64,000 bases of DNA from Pseudonocardia sp. CNS-139 (GTDB lineage: Bacteria; Actinomycetota; Actinomycetes; Mycobacteriales; Pseudonocardiaceae), in the NCBI GenBank assembly GCA_001942415.1, contig MKJX01000173.1, forward strand, positions 62,001-126,000, in the 5' to 3' direction. Positions 8,828 through 18,009 of this stretch are shown here, in pieces. The notes beneath the pieces were generated by a model. That model searched no databases. It saw nothing but the letters and a program-made list of their open reading frames with translations, and was not told where the DNA came from. Each line of letters starts with the position of its first letter. Within the stretch, counting starts at the first letter, position 1. A program made the translations under genes and the position numbers.

Positions 8828-10261
8828 ATGACGACGACCGAGGGCAAGCGCGCGACCTACAAGCAGCGGTACGAGGAGGCCGACGACGGCCTGCGCTTCC
8901 AGGAGCTCACCTACACCGGCAACTTCGTCGGGATGGAGCCCGTCACGGACGGGATCAAGGGCGACAAGATGCTGCGCGCCCGCGCGCGGAGCTCGGTGCT
9001 GGAGCGGGTCTCGAAGGACGACGTCCTGCGCGACGAGTTCACGATCGACGAGCTCAACGACCTGAACAACTACCTCGCGTGGAACATCTGGGACGTCCTG
9101 GTCATGCGGGCGACCGAGGGCGTCAGCGGCATGATCCCCCGCCAGGAGTACGAGATCCTGGCCTTCATGCACGAGTTCTACCGCTGGCCGGAGATCCTGC
9201 GCATGACCACGGAGGAGGTCGGCGGCGGCCAGGGGATCATGGACATCGGGGCCACGGCGCGCCGGGAGATCGGCACCAAGGTCAACGCCGTGCACGACTG
9301 GTGCATCGGCGCGGTCGGGTTCGGGATGGGCCGCTGCGGGCTGCTCGCGCTGGAGGCCATCGGCCCGGACGACTACGTCGGCGAGTCCAACGAGATCCTC
9401 AAGTTCATGCAGCGGGTGCTGTGGGGCAAGCGGCAGGACGGCTACATCCTCAACTCGCAGGACCGCTACCGCTGCCGCATCCACGAGCCCGACTTCCTCA
9501 CGCAGCTCACGAGCCAGATCGAGCCGCTGGAGCCGGGCAGCCCGCGGCACGCGGCGTTCACGCAGTTCAACGCGGCCGCCGAGCTGCTGTCGTTCCTCGA
9601 CCACTACGACTGCCGGCTCGGGCTCGGTGACACCGGTCCGTACGAGCTTCCGGACGGGAACCTGCTCATCCTGCGCGACCTCTTCGTCAACGAGGAGGTC
9701 TTCCACTGGAGCGACGTGTGCGCCGACGCCGGGCTCCCGCACTGCTACACGCTGGCCCTGGTGATCGACCCGGAGCGGATGTCGCTCGCCGAGATCCGCG
9801 TGAACGACATCTCCACCACGTTCACCCGGCCCAAGAACTACATCGAGGCCATCGTCGGCGGGGCGGTGTTCGCGCGGGAGAGGTGGAACACCCCGATGGG
9901 CGAGGTGTACCCGATCAAGATCGACGAGCTCGCCGGCCCGCTCGGCCGGGTGCAGACCGCGACGCTGAAGCTCTACGCGAAGACGTCGAAGATGTGCCGG
10001 CGCGACCTCATCTGGAACGGCCAGTACGTCTACTACATCGACATGATCCTCCCGCACCTGCGGCTCGCCGGCACCTACGACAAGGCGTGCCGGGACTACG
10101 ACCTGTGGGAGATCGACCAGCGCGTCGCGAACTACTACTACGAGATCACCAAGCGCGGCTTCGCGCAGGAGGTCGTGCCCAGCAAGATCTTCTCCGGGGC
10201 CGGCTACCTGCCCTTCTCCGAGAAGGCGAGCCTGCGCAGCTCCAAGGGCCGCTGGCTCTAG
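8828..10261 (+). CDS. Conserved protein of unknown function, 477-478 residues, in the PPDK-like operon
   Basis: I do not recognise this family. The intact reading frame has no signal peptide or membrane segment. It is rich in Tyr, Trp and acidic residues, with stretches such as NDLNNYLAWNIWDVLVMRAT, HDWCIGAVGFGMGRCGLLAL and KMCRRDLIWNGQYVYYIDMI. Several conserved-looking Cys (the two in the second stretch and KMCRRD) and a HWSDVCADAGLPHCY segment could bind metal or substrate. ATG at 8828 is preferred because AGGAG lies nine bases upstream; ATG at 8822 is only three bases from it. It is placed between the stand-alone swivel domain and the PPDK-like gene, so it may be the acceptor-substrate component of a split phosphotransferase (inference). 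Confidence 0.7.
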   Translation: MTTTEGKRATYKQRYEEADDGLRFQELTYTGNFVGMEPVTDGIKGDKMLRARARSSVLERVSKDDVLRDEFTIDELNDLNNYLAWNIWDVLVMRATEGVSGMIPRQEYEILAFMHEFYRWPEILRMTTEEVGGGQGIMDIGATARREIGTKVNAVHDWCIGAVGFGMGRCGLLALEAIGPDDYVGESNEILKFMQRVLWGKRQDGYILNSQDRYRCRIHEPDFLTQLTSQIEPLEPGSPRHAAFTQFNAAAELLSFLDHYDCRLGLGDTGPYELPDGNLLILRDLFVNEEVFHWSDVCADAGLPHCYTLALVIDPERMSLAEIRVNDISTTFTRPKNYIEAIVGGAVFARERWNTPMGEVYPIKIDELAGPLGRVQTATLKLYAKTSKMCRRDLIWNGQYVYYIDMILPHLRLAGTYDKACRDYDLWEIDQRVANYYYEITKRGFAQEVVPSKIFSGAGYLPFSEKASLRSSKGRWL

Positions 10262-10336
10262 GAGCGCCCGTCCCCGGCCGACCCCCGGGCGCGCGGCCGG
10301 CCCCGCCGCGCCGCCCGGTCCTCGCGAAGGAGCTCG

Positions 10337-10957
10337 ATGACCGCACCCGCGCTGGACAAGACCCGCTACGACGTCCTCAACGTCGTCGCGCTGAAGAAGA
10401 TGGCCGCGCCGCAGGTGATCGCCGCGGCGTCCGGCGTGGCCGTCCGGGACGTCGAGGCCGTGCTCGCCGACCTCGCCGCCCGCGGCCTGGTGGTCGTGGC
10501 GGCCGGGTCGGTGCTGCCCACCGACGACGCCGAGCCCGCGCTGCGCACCACCGCCGCCGGCCACTACGCCGCCGTCCGGGACGACCCGCTCGTCGCGCAG
10601 CTCGTGGACCGGTTCGAGACCGTGAACGCACAGTTCCTCACCACGATGTCGGCCTGGCAGCAGGTGGACGTGGGCGGCCGCAAGGTCGCCAACGACCACT
10701 CCGACTCCGCCTACGACGACAAGGTCATCTCCCGGCTGGACAAGCTCGTCGCCCGGCTGGGCCCGCTGCTCGACGCGCTCGCCGACCACGACCCGCGCTT
10801 CGGCATCTACCCGCGGCGCTTCGCCGCCGCCGTCGACGGCGTGGACGAGGGCCGCCACGAGCTGGTGTCGTCCCCGACGGCCGACTCGATCCACAACATC
10901 TGGTTCGAATTCCACGAGGACCTGCTGCGGACGCTGGGCCGGGAACGCGCCGCATGA
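10337..10957 (+). CDS. Small winged-helix-like protein of unknown function in the PPDK-like operon
   Basis: 206 residues. The N-terminal third (MTAPALDKTRYDVLNVVALK through the segment DVEAVLADLAARGLVVV) has the helix pattern of a winged-helix domain: AAPQVIAAASGV, then a recognition-like helix and a hydrophobic wing strand. The rest is helical and contains a DRFETVNAQFLTTMSAWQQV segment and DDKVISRLDKLVARLGPLLD. It may be a regulator or an accessory subunit. The start is well supported (AAGGAG six bases upstream). Its TGA overlaps the next ATG (ATGA at 10954-10957), so it is translationally coupled to the PPDK-like enzyme. No firm function. Confidence 0.65.
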   Translation: MTAPALDKTRYDVLNVVALKKMAAPQVIAAASGVAVRDVEAVLADLAARGLVVVAAGSVLPTDDAEPALRTTAAGHYAAVRDDPLVAQLVDRFETVNAQFLTTMSAWQQVDVGGRKVANDHSDSAYDDKVISRLDKLVARLGPLLDALADHDPRFGIYPRRFAAAVDGVDEGRHELVSSPTADSIHNIWFEFHEDLLRTLGRERAA

Positions 10958-13456
10958 GCAGCGCCACCGTGGCGGCCAGTCAGGCACACGCGCTGACCCG
11001 CGCGTTCGCCGAGGCCGACCCGGCCGACGTCGACTGGCTCGGCGGCAAGGGCGCCGGGCTCGCCCGGATGGCGCAGGCCGGGCTGCGGGTGCCGCCCGGC
11101 TACGTGATCGGCACCGCCGCGTGCCGCACCTACCTGCGGGAAGGGGCGATCCCGCCCGGCCTCGTCGACGAGGTGCGCACCCGGCTCGCGGCGTTGGAAC
11201 GCGAGTCCGGCAGGACGTTCGGCGCCGGCCCGGTGCCGCTGCTGCTGTCCGTCCGCTCCGGCGCGCGGTCTCCATGCCCGGGATGATGGACACCGTCCTG
11301 AACCTGGGGCTGGACCGCGCCGCCGCCGTCGCGCTCGGCGCGCACACCGGCGACGCGCGGTTCGTCGCCGACCTCGTCGCCCGCTTCCACGCCATGTACG
11401 CCGAGACGGTGCTCGGGGCGGTCGACCCGGGGGAGGGCGTCGCCGAGCTGGTCGCGGCCGTGCGCCCGGACGACGACGCGGGCGCCGTGCACGACCGGAT
11501 CCGGGCGGCGTGCGAACGGCGCTCGCCGACGACACCGGCGACTCCGTGCCGGCCGACCCGCACGCGCAGCTGCTCGGCGCGGTGGAGGCGGTGTTCCGGT
11601 CCTGGAACACCCGCCGCGCCCGCACCTACCGCGACCACCACGGCATCCCGCACGACCTCGGCACGGCCGTCGTCGTGCAGGCGATGGTGTTCGGGAACCT
11701 GTCGCCCGACTCCGGCTCCGGCGTGGTGTTCACGCGCAACCCGGTGACCGGCGAGCCCGGCCTCTTCGGCGAGTACCTCGCGCACAGCCAGGGCGAGGAC
11801 GTCGTCGCCGCGTCCGCACCCCGGAACCGGTGGCCGCGGCGCTCGCTCCCGCGGTGCTCGCCGAGCTGCGCGCCACCTGCGCGGAGCTGGAACGCACCCA
11901 GGGCGACGTGCTCGACGTCGAGTTCACGGTCGAGCGCTCCACGCTGTACCTCCTGCAGGTCCGCACCGCGAAACCGCACGCCGGAGGCGGCCGTGCGGAT
12001 CGCCGCCGACCTCCTCGCCGAGGGCGCCGCCGGGCCGGCCGCGGCGCTGCGCACCGTCTCGGCCGAACAGGTCCGGCAGGTGCAGCGCCCCGGCTTCGCC
12101 GAGTCGGACGTCGCGGCGGCCCGCACCGGCGGCCGGCTCCTGACCACCGGGATCGGGGCCTGCCCCGGCCAGGTCAGCGGGGTGCTCGTGCTCGACGCGA
12201 CCAGGCAGCAGGCCGACGCCGGTGCCGACGTCGTGCTGGCGCGGGCCGTCACCAGCCCGGCCGACCTGCACGGCATGATCGCCGCACAGGGCATCGTGAC
12301 CGCGACCGGCGGCTCGACCAGCCACGCGGCCGTCGTCGCGCGGGCGCTGGGCACCGCGTGCGTCGTCGGGGCCGGGGCGATCCGGATCGACGACGCCGCG
12401 CGCACGCTCGCCGTCGGCGACCGGGTGCTCGCCGAGGGCGCCGAGGTCGCGCTCGACGGGGCGTCGGGGGAGCTGTTCGCCGGCCGCTTCGCGACGTCCA
12501 CCCCCGCGGCCGCCACCGGCGCGCTCGCGGGCCTGCTCGACGTGGCGGCCCGGGCGGCCGGGTGCGAGGTGCTGGCCCGCGTGACGCTGTCCGCCGACGT
12601 CCCGACGGCGCTGGAGGCCGGCGCGACCGGGCTCGTCACGGCCGTCGACGACGTGCTGGCCGCCACCGGCCACCTCGACGGGCTCGTCGAACGGCTGCTG
12701 CGCGACGGGCTCGACGGGTCCGGCACCGGCGGGTTCGACGAGGTCGCCGACCTGGTGGCGCAGGAGCTGACGCCGATCCTCGCCGCCGCGGGCGGTGTGG
12801 AGGTCGGGGTCCGCGCGATCGACCTCGTCGCCGACGAGGCCCGCGAGCTGCTCCGGCAGACCGCCGTGACCACCCGGCACCCGGAGCTGTCGCTGCCGCT
12901 CGGCCGGCCCGCGCTCGTCGAGGCGCAGCTGCGCGGGCTCGCCCGGGCCGCCGCGGCGACGTCCGCGGCCGTGCACCTGGCCGTCCGGCACGTCGGCGAC
13001 CCGGCCGAGGCCCGTGCCGTGCGCGGGCTGGGCGAGCGCGCGGGTCGCGGCGTCGGGGTCGGGGCGTACCTGACCGGCCCGCGCGGGGTGACGGAGGCGG
13101 CCGGCATCGCCGCGGCGAGCGACGTGCTGTGGGTGGAGGTGCGGACCCTGCAGGCCGCCGTCTTCGGCATCCCGGCCCGGCACCTGCTCACCGCGGAGCC
13201 GCTCGACGGCTACGTGCGGCGCGGCCTGCTCGGCGGCGACCCGCGCACCGCGCTCGACCCGTCGGTGCGGGACCTGCTGGTGCGGGTCGCAGCCGCGCAG
13301 CGGCCCGGGTGCCCGGCGGGCATGCGGCTGTCCGGTCAGGTGGCGGAGGAGATGGTCGCCCAGCTGTACGCGATCGGGTTCCGCCGGTTCGCCGTGGACG
13401 CCGCCGAGACCCGCCCGGCCCTCCTCGCCCTCGGCAAGGCCGCCCTGCCCGGCTAG
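10954..13456 (+). CDS. Pyruvate,phosphate dikinase-like enzyme with degenerate C-terminal barrel (four frame breaks)
   Basis: About 834 residues. The N-terminal ATP-grasp half is typical: WLGGKGAGLARMAQAG, SVRSGA/VSMPGMMDTVLNLGL, VVVQAMVFGNLSPDSGSGVV and FTRNPVTGEPGLFGEY. The swivel domain has TGGSTSHAAVVARALGTACV with the phosphohistidine near residue 455. The C-terminal third aligns in outline with the PPDK TIM barrel, but the key places differ: the GLxRTEHMF region reads GLVTAVDDV, the metal-binding GTMIE reads GAYLT, FGTNDL reads VEVRTL and the catalytic Cys loop CGEHGG reads MRLSGQVA. Pyruvate/PEP chemistry is therefore doubtful. Breaks lie near 11265, 11515, 11815 and 11970; each is repaired by a one-base change. 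Start ATG overlaps the previous stop. Confidence 0.82.
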
Positions 13457-13532
13457 GCCGGCCGTCTGTCAAGCGGTGAACCGGACTCGTTCCATAGGAC
13501 GGCTGCTGCGCATTCCGGTGTTACGTTCCGGC

Positions 13533-13548
13533 CCGTTCACGAGAACGG
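13533..13548. promoter_or_regulatory. Inverted repeat upstream of the desaturase gene
   Basis: CCGTTC-acga-GAACGG, a six-base perfect inverted repeat with a four-base gap, lies 39 bases before the desaturase start and just downstream of an AT-containing stretch (gtgttacgttcc). Candidate operator for the acyl-modification operon. No cognate regulator can be named; the TetR gene at 18010 has a different repeat. Confidence 0.35.
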
Positions 13549-13586
13549 CCGGAAATGATTTTCGACGGAGTGGGAGCAGGCGCGCA

Positions 13587-14567
13587 GTGACCGACCAGAC
13601 CACCGCGGCGACCGCGGAGCCGGCCGAGCGACCGGCCCCGCGCCGCAAGACGATGAGCAACCCGTACCTGCACCGGCTCCAGCGCCGCCATTTCCTGCTG
13701 TTCGACGTCATGCCGATCGTGGGCACCGCGGTGGCCGTCGCGTTCCTCGCCGTGCACCCTTTCGGAACGACCGAACTGGTGCTGTTCCTGGCATTGTGGA
13801 CGGTCACCGGGATGGGTATCACGGTCGGATATCACCGGCTGTTCACCCACCGGACCTTCACGGCGTCCCCGGCCGCGGAGGTCGTGCTCGCCGTCGCCGG
13901 CTCGATGGCCGGGCAGGGCGGCGTGATCTCGTGGGTGGCGCTGCACCGGCGCCACCACGAGTGCAGCGACCGCGAGGGCGACCCGCACTCACCGAACCTG
14001 TCCGGCGACGGGTTCGTCGGCGCGCTGCGCGGCCTGGCCCACTCGCACTTCCTGTGGATGCGCCGCCACGAGTACCCGAACATCGCCCACTACGCGCCCG
14101 ACCTGCTGCGCAACCGCCGCGTCGTGTGGGTCTCCCGGTACTACCACCACTGGGTCGTGGCCGGGCTGCTGCTTCCCGCGCTGGTCGGCGGCCTGGTGGA
14201 CCTGAGCTGGCAGGGCGCGGTGAGCGGGCTGCTGTGGGGCGGGTTCGTGCGGATCTTCGTGCTCGAACACGTCATCTGGGCGATCAACTCGTTCCTGCAC
14301 ATGTTCGGGACGCGGCCCTACGAGTCCCGCGAGAACAGCCGCAACGGCGCGGTCTTCGCCCTGCTGACCTTCGGCGAGTCGTGGCACAACAACCACCACG
14401 CCTTCCCGGACTCGCCCTCCTTCGGGCTCAGCTGGTACCGGCTCGACCCCGGCTACTGGCTGATCTGCCTGCTCGCGGCGCTCCGGCTCGCCCGCGACGT
14501 CGAGGTGCCGAGCCAGGAGCGCCGCGACGCCAAGCGCGTCCGCCGGCCCGGCGCCGTCCCGGCCTGA
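13587..14567 (+). CDS. Acyl-CoA/acyl-ACP desaturase (membrane di-iron)
   Basis: Integral-membrane fatty acid desaturase that introduces a double bond (typically delta-9) with O2 and electrons. The three histidine boxes are present: HRLFTHR, HRRHH and HNNHH. Hydrophobic segments lie at FLLFDVMPIVGTAVAVAFLA, LVLFLALWTVTGMGI and WVVAGLLLPALVGGLVDLSW. GTG at 13587 is chosen, with GGAGTGGGAG about six bases upstream; it gives 326 residues. A reading frame stays open upstream to 13476 but is less likely. It opens an operon with an acyl carrier protein, a cyclopropane-synthase-like methyltransferase, a P450 and a thioesterase, so it may desaturate an ACP-bound chain. Confidence 0.9.
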   Translation: MTDQTTAATAEPAERPAPRRKTMSNPYLHRLQRRHFLLFDVMPIVGTAVAVAFLAVHPFGTTELVLFLALWTVTGMGITVGYHRLFTHRTFTASPAAEVVLAVAGSMAGQGGVISWVALHRRHHECSDREGDPHSPNLSGDGFVGALRGLAHSHFLWMRRHEYPNIAHYAPDLLRNRRVVWVSRYYHHWVVAGLLLPALVGGLVDLSWQGAVSGLLWGGFVRIFVLEHVIWAINSFLHMFGTRPYESRENSRNGAVFALLTFGESWHNNHHAFPDSPSFGLSWYRLDPGYWLICLLAALRLARDVEVPSQERRDAKRVRRPGAVPA

Positions 14568-14622
14568 CCCCCCGCACCCCACCCCGCCGCCTTCGGCGCA
14601 CGACAGCAGGAGCGCATCGACC

Positions 14623-14901
14623 ATGACCGCCAACGGGCCGGACACCACCACCGACGCGGTGCTGGACTGGAGCCGCAGCCACGTCGCCGAGCTGCTGGGC
14701 GTCGCGCCCGAGCGGATCGACCCGACCGTCGACTTCGACAGCCTCGGCATCGACTCGGCGCTGGCCGTCTCGCTGCTGACGGAGATCGAGGACCGCTACG
14801 ACGTCGAGCTGCCGCCGGAGGAGCTCTTCGCGAACCCCACGCTGGCGGCCGTCGCCCGGTTCGTGCACGAGCACGCCGGGCAGCCGGCGACCTCGGCGTG
14901 A
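14623..14901 (+). CDS. Acyl carrier protein
   Basis: 92-residue carrier protein. The phosphopantetheine attachment motif is DSLGIDSALAV; the modified Ser is within it at residue 46. The protein has the expected acidic helices (VLDWSRSHVAELLGVAPERI and EIEDRYDVELPPEELFANPT). It is not beside fatty acid synthase genes; it sits between a desaturase and a SAM methyltransferase, so it is likely a dedicated carrier for the chain these enzymes modify. ATG at 14623 has CAGGAG ten bases upstream. Its stop overlaps the next GTG start (GTGA at 14898-14901). Confidence 0.9.
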   Translation: MTANGPDTTTDAVLDWSRSHVAELLGVAPERIDPTVDFDSLGIDSALAVSLLTEIEDRYDVELPPEELFANPTLAAVARFVHEHAGQPATSA

Positions 14902-15776
14902 GCCCCGCGTCCGACGTCACCGCGGCGGCGGCGATCCGCCACCACTACGACGTGGGGAACGAGTTCTTCGCGCTGTGGCTGGACCCCTCGCTGTCGTACT
15001 CGTGCGCGCTGCGCGGTGCCGGCGACGACGACCTCGCGACGGCACAGGAGCGCAAGCTCGCCCACCACCTGGACGCCGTGCGCGCCGCCGAGGCGGACCG
15101 GGTGCTCGACGTCGGCTGCGGCTGGGGCGCCGTGCTGGCGCGGCGGGCGCAGGTGCACCCCGCCGGCCGGGGCGTGGGGCTCACGCTCAGCGCCGAGCAG
15201 GCGCGGTACGTCGAGGCCCGCGCGGGCGCGTCGACGGAGGTGCGGCTGGAGAGCTGGACCGAGCACGAGCCGACCGGGCGCTACGACGGGATCGTCTCGA
15301 TCGGGGCGTTCGAGCACTTCGCGCGCCCCGAGGACGGCCCCGCCGAGAAGCTGGGCCGCTACCGGGACTTCTTCACCCGCTGCCGGTCCTGGCTGCACGA
15401 CGGCGGCGCGCTGTCCCTGCAGACCATCGCCTACGGCAACATGACGCCCGGCCAGGCCAGCGGCTTCTTCCAGCAGGAGGTCTTCCCCGCGGCCGAGCTG
15501 CCCACCCCGGCCGAGATCGCCGCGGCGGTGGAGGGGCTCTTCGAGATCACCTCCGTCGCCAACGGCCGGCTCGACTACGCGTGGACCTGCGAGCAGTGGG
15601 CGCGGCGGCTGCGCGCCCGCCGGGCCGAGGCCGTGGAGCTGGTCGGCCCGGAGACGGTGCGGCGCTACGAGCGCTACCTGCGGCAGGCGTCGCTCGGCTT
15701 CCGGATGGGCAAGCTCGTGCTGCTCCGGCTCGTGCTGCGGCCCTGGCCCGCCGGCTACTTCGGGCCGCGGCGATGA
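14898..15776 (+). CDS. Cyclopropane-fatty-acid-synthase-like SAM methyltransferase
   Basis: 292-residue class I methyltransferase of the CFA/mycolic acid synthase type. The N-terminus has the family hallmark HHYDVGNEFFALWLDPSLSY, which contacts the lipid, followed by the SAM-binding loop VLDVGCGWGAVLARRA and motif IV (YDGIVSIGAFEHF). Such enzymes methylate or cyclopropanate a double bond of an acyl chain, which fits the desaturase two genes upstream. GTG start overlaps the ACP stop by four bases, and its TGA overlaps the P450 ATG, so the set is tightly coupled. Whether it acts on phospholipid or ACP-bound acyl groups is open; the ACP next door favours the latter. Confidence 0.85.
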   Translation: MSPASDVTAAAAIRHHYDVGNEFFALWLDPSLSYSCALRGAGDDDLATAQERKLAHHLDAVRAAEADRVLDVGCGWGAVLARRAQVHPAGRGVGLTLSAEQARYVEARAGASTEVRLESWTEHEPTGRYDGIVSIGAFEHFARPEDGPAEKLGRYRDFFTRCRSWLHDGGALSLQTIAYGNMTPGQASGFFQQEVFPAAELPTPAEIAAAVEGLFEITSVANGRLDYAWTCEQWARRLRARRAEAVELVGPETVRRYERYLRQASLGFRMGKLVLLRLVLRPWPAGYFGPRR

Positions 15777-17023
15777 CGTCGGGGCTCGACCGGCCGCCCG
15801 CCACGGTGCGGTTCAACCCGTTCACGGCCGAGTTCCGGAGCGACCCCTACCCGGCCTACCGCGCGCTGCGCGAGGCGGCGCCGGTGCACCGCGCGCTCGG
15901 GATGTGGGTGCTCACCCGGCACGCCGACGTCCGCGCGGTGCTGCACGACCGCTCGTTCGCCGCGGACCTCATCCCGCGGCTCGTCGCCGAACGCGCCGGC
16001 GCCGCCGCCGACCCCGGCATGGCGCGGGTGGCGCGGCTCGCGCAGGGCTCGCTCGTCTTCACCGAGGGGCCGGCGCACGCCCGGCTGCGCGGGCTGGTCA
16101 ACCGGGTCTTCACCCGCGCCGCCGTCGCCGGGCTGCGGGACGCCGTCGCGGCGCGCGTGCGCGACCTGGCCGGCCGGCTGCCCGCGGCGGGGGAGGGCGT
16201 CGTCGACGTGGTGGCGGAGTTCGCGGCGCCGCTGCCCGTCGCGGTGCTGACCGACTGGATGGCGCTGCCCGCCGAGCTGGCCGGGCGGGTGCCGGACTGG
16301 ACCCACGACGTCCGCTTCCTGCTGGAGCCGGGGCTCGTACAGCCGGCCGGGATCGCGCGGGTGGCCGGGGTCGTCGCCGAGTTCACCGCGGCGCTGGAGG
16401 CGGTCGTCGAGGAGCGCCGCGCTCACCCCGGGGACGACCTGGTGAGCCGGCTGCTCGCCGCGCGCGCCGGTTCCGGCGACCGGTTCACCGCGGAGGAGAT
16501 CGCCTTCCTCTGCATCATGTGCTTCGTCGCCGGTACCGAGACCACCACGGCGCTCATCGGCAGCGCCGTGCTCGCGCTGCTGCACCACCCGCGCGAGCCG
16601 GAGCGCCTGCGGACGGCTCCCGCGCACGCGTCGGCGGTGGTGGCCGAGACGCTGCGGCACCAGACGCCGCTGCAGCTCACCAAGCGGGTCGCGACCCGGC
16701 CGCACCGCGTCGGCGACCAGGAGATCCGGCCCGGCGACCAGGTGCTGCTCTGCCTCGGCGCCGCGAACCGGGACCCGGCCGTCTTCCCCCGGCCCGACGA
16801 GTTCGACAGCTCCCGCGACACCACCGCCCATCTGGCGTTCGGTCACGGCGTGCACGGGTGCCTCGGCGCCGGGCTCGCGACGCTGCAGGCCACCGTGGCC
16901 CTGGAGGAGCTGGCGCGGCGCGGGTTCGGATGGCGGCCCGCACCCGGCGACGGCGTGGTCTGGCAGGACGACAGCGTCATCCTGCGCGGGCCCGAACGCC
17001 TCCCGGTCGTGGCCGCCGGATGA
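15773..17023 (+). CDS. Cytochrome P450
   Basis: 416-residue soluble bacterial P450. Landmarks: I-helix oxygen-binding AGTETTT near residue 249, the K-helix ExxR (AETLRHQTPL), and the heme-binding loop FGHGVHGCLGAGLA with the axial Cys near residue 363. It begins MTSGLDRPPATVRFNPFTAE followed by DPYPAYRALREAAPV, normal for actinobacterial P450s with no membrane anchor. ATG at 15773 overlaps the preceding TGA (ATGA) and its own TGA overlaps the thioesterase ATG. Probably hydroxylates or epoxidises the acyl product of this operon. No ferredoxin gene is adjacent. Confidence 0.93.
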   Translation: MTSGLDRPPATVRFNPFTAEFRSDPYPAYRALREAAPVHRALGMWVLTRHADVRAVLHDRSFAADLIPRLVAERAGAAADPGMARVARLAQGSLVFTEGPAHARLRGLVNRVFTRAAVAGLRDAVAARVRDLAGRLPAAGEGVVDVVAEFAAPLPVAVLTDWMALPAELAGRVPDWTHDVRFLLEPGLVQPAGIARVAGVVAEFTAALEAVVEERRAHPGDDLVSRLLAARAGSGDRFTAEEIAFLCIMCFVAGTETTTALIGSAVLALLHHPREPERLRTAPAHASAVVAETLRHQTPLQLTKRVATRPHRVGDQEIRPGDQVLLCLGAANRDPAVFPRPDEFDSSRDTTAHLAFGHGVHGCLGAGLATLQATVALEELARRGFGWRPAPGDGVVWQDDSVILRGPERLPVVAAG

Positions 17024-17877
17024 GCTGGCTGCGGGGCGCGGCGGGCGGCGCCGCGCCGACGCTCGTCCTCCTGCCGCACGCCGGGGGCGGGGCCGGGTCG
17101 TTCCGGCGCTGGGTCGACCTGCTCGCCCCGCAGGTCGCTCCCGTCCGGGTCCAGCTGCCGGGCCGCGAGGACCGCGCGGGCGAGCCGCCGCTGCACCGCG
17201 TCGAGGACATCGTCGCGGGGCTGGCGCCGCAGCTGCTCGCGTCCGTCCGCGGCCCGTTCGCGCTCTACGGGCACAGCATGGGGGCGCTCGTCGCGTTCGA
17301 GCTGGCCCGCACGCTCGACGCCGCCGGCCGGGCGCCGCTGCACCTGTTCGTCTCCGGGCGCGGGCCCGCACCTGCCCACCCACCGTGCGCTCATCCACCA
17401 CCTGCCCGACGACGCGTTCGCCGCGGAGCTGATGGCCACGGGCGGCCCGACCGCGGCGTCGCTGCGGCACGCGGCCGTGCGCCGCTACGCGCTGCCGGTG
17501 GTGCGCGCCGACCTGACGGTCGCCGAGGAGTACCGGCACCGGGGTGCGCCGCGCCTGCGCTGCCCCGTCACCGCGTTCGTGGGCTCGGCGACCCGATCGT
17601 CGACGTGCCCGAGGTGGCGGCGTGGGCGAGCGCGACGGACGGCCCGTTCACCGCGCACGCGTTCCCCGGCGACCACTACTTCCACCAGGACCACCGGGTG
17701 GCGATCGTCGCGGTCGTGCGGGCGGCGCTGGCTGCTCGGACCGCCGGCGTGAACGCCGGCTGCAGCCGCTCCGGACCGGTGATCCCCAGCGCCGGGCGCC
17801 ACCCCGGGACGTCCGTCACCTACGCGTCGGGCATGCCCTGGCCGGCACGGACAGCGCCCCCAGGCGCCGGGGTGTGA
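17020..17877 (+). CDS. Type II thioesterase (alpha/beta hydrolase; two frame breaks)
   Basis: External thioesterase of the kind that serves carrier-protein pathways. LVLLPHAGGGAGSFRRWVDL and the nucleophile elbow YGHSMGALVAFELAR are diagnostic of TEII; the catalytic Asp and His regions are GDPIVDVPE and FPGDHYFHQDH. Breaks near 17370 and 17585 each lose one base; correction restores PTHRALIHHLPDDAFAAELM. The family is about 250 residues, whereas this frame runs to 286, so the true stop may be near 17750 with a further lost base; the end is uncertain. ATGA overlap with the P450. It may release or proofread the ACP-bound chain. Confidence 0.83.
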   Translation: MSWLRGAAGGAAPTLVLLPHAGGGAGSFRRWVDLLAPQVAPVRVQLPGREDRAGEPPLHRVEDIVAGLAPQLLASVRGPFALYGHSMGALVAFELARTLDAAGRAPLHLFVSGRGPAPAHPPCAHPPPARRRVRRGADGHGRPDRGVAAARGRAPLRAAGGARRPDGRRGVPAPGCAAPALPRHRVRGLGDPIVDVPEVAAWASATDGPFTAHAFPGDHYFHQDHRVAIVAVVRAALAARTAGVNAGCSRSGPVIPSAGRHPGTSVTYASGMPWPARTAPPGAGV

Positions 17878-17984
17878 GCGTCGGTCCGCGTGCCGCAGCA
17901 CCGCGACCCCGAGGGGCGTGCGGCGAGCGCCTGCGCCGACCCGAGGTGGAACGCGGGATCGACGGTGTCCAGAGCGGCCGGGCG

Positions 17985-18002
17985 ACTTTACGCGTGTAAA
18001 GT
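17985..18002. promoter_or_regulatory. Perfect inverted repeat before the TetR gene
   Basis: ACTTTAC-gcgt-GTAAAGT, seven-base arms with a four-base gap, ends seven bases before the GTG start at 18010. AT-rich arms in a GC-rich setting and closeness to the start make autoregulation by the downstream TetR protein likely. Confidence 0.7.
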
Positions 18003-18009
18003 CTCCCGC

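Noticed and set aside
8825..11785. A 986-codon open frame on the minus strand
   Set aside because: It runs opposite to four well supported plus-strand genes, has low-complexity Arg/Val/Gly-rich composition and no domain motif; long antisense frames are expected at this GC content.
10954..13456. Programmed frameshifting as the reason for multiple frames in the PPDK-like gene
   Set aside because: The shifts are at unrelated sequences without slippery heptamers or consistent downstream structures, and the same kind of break occurs in dozens of unrelated genes, so base loss in the sequence is simpler.
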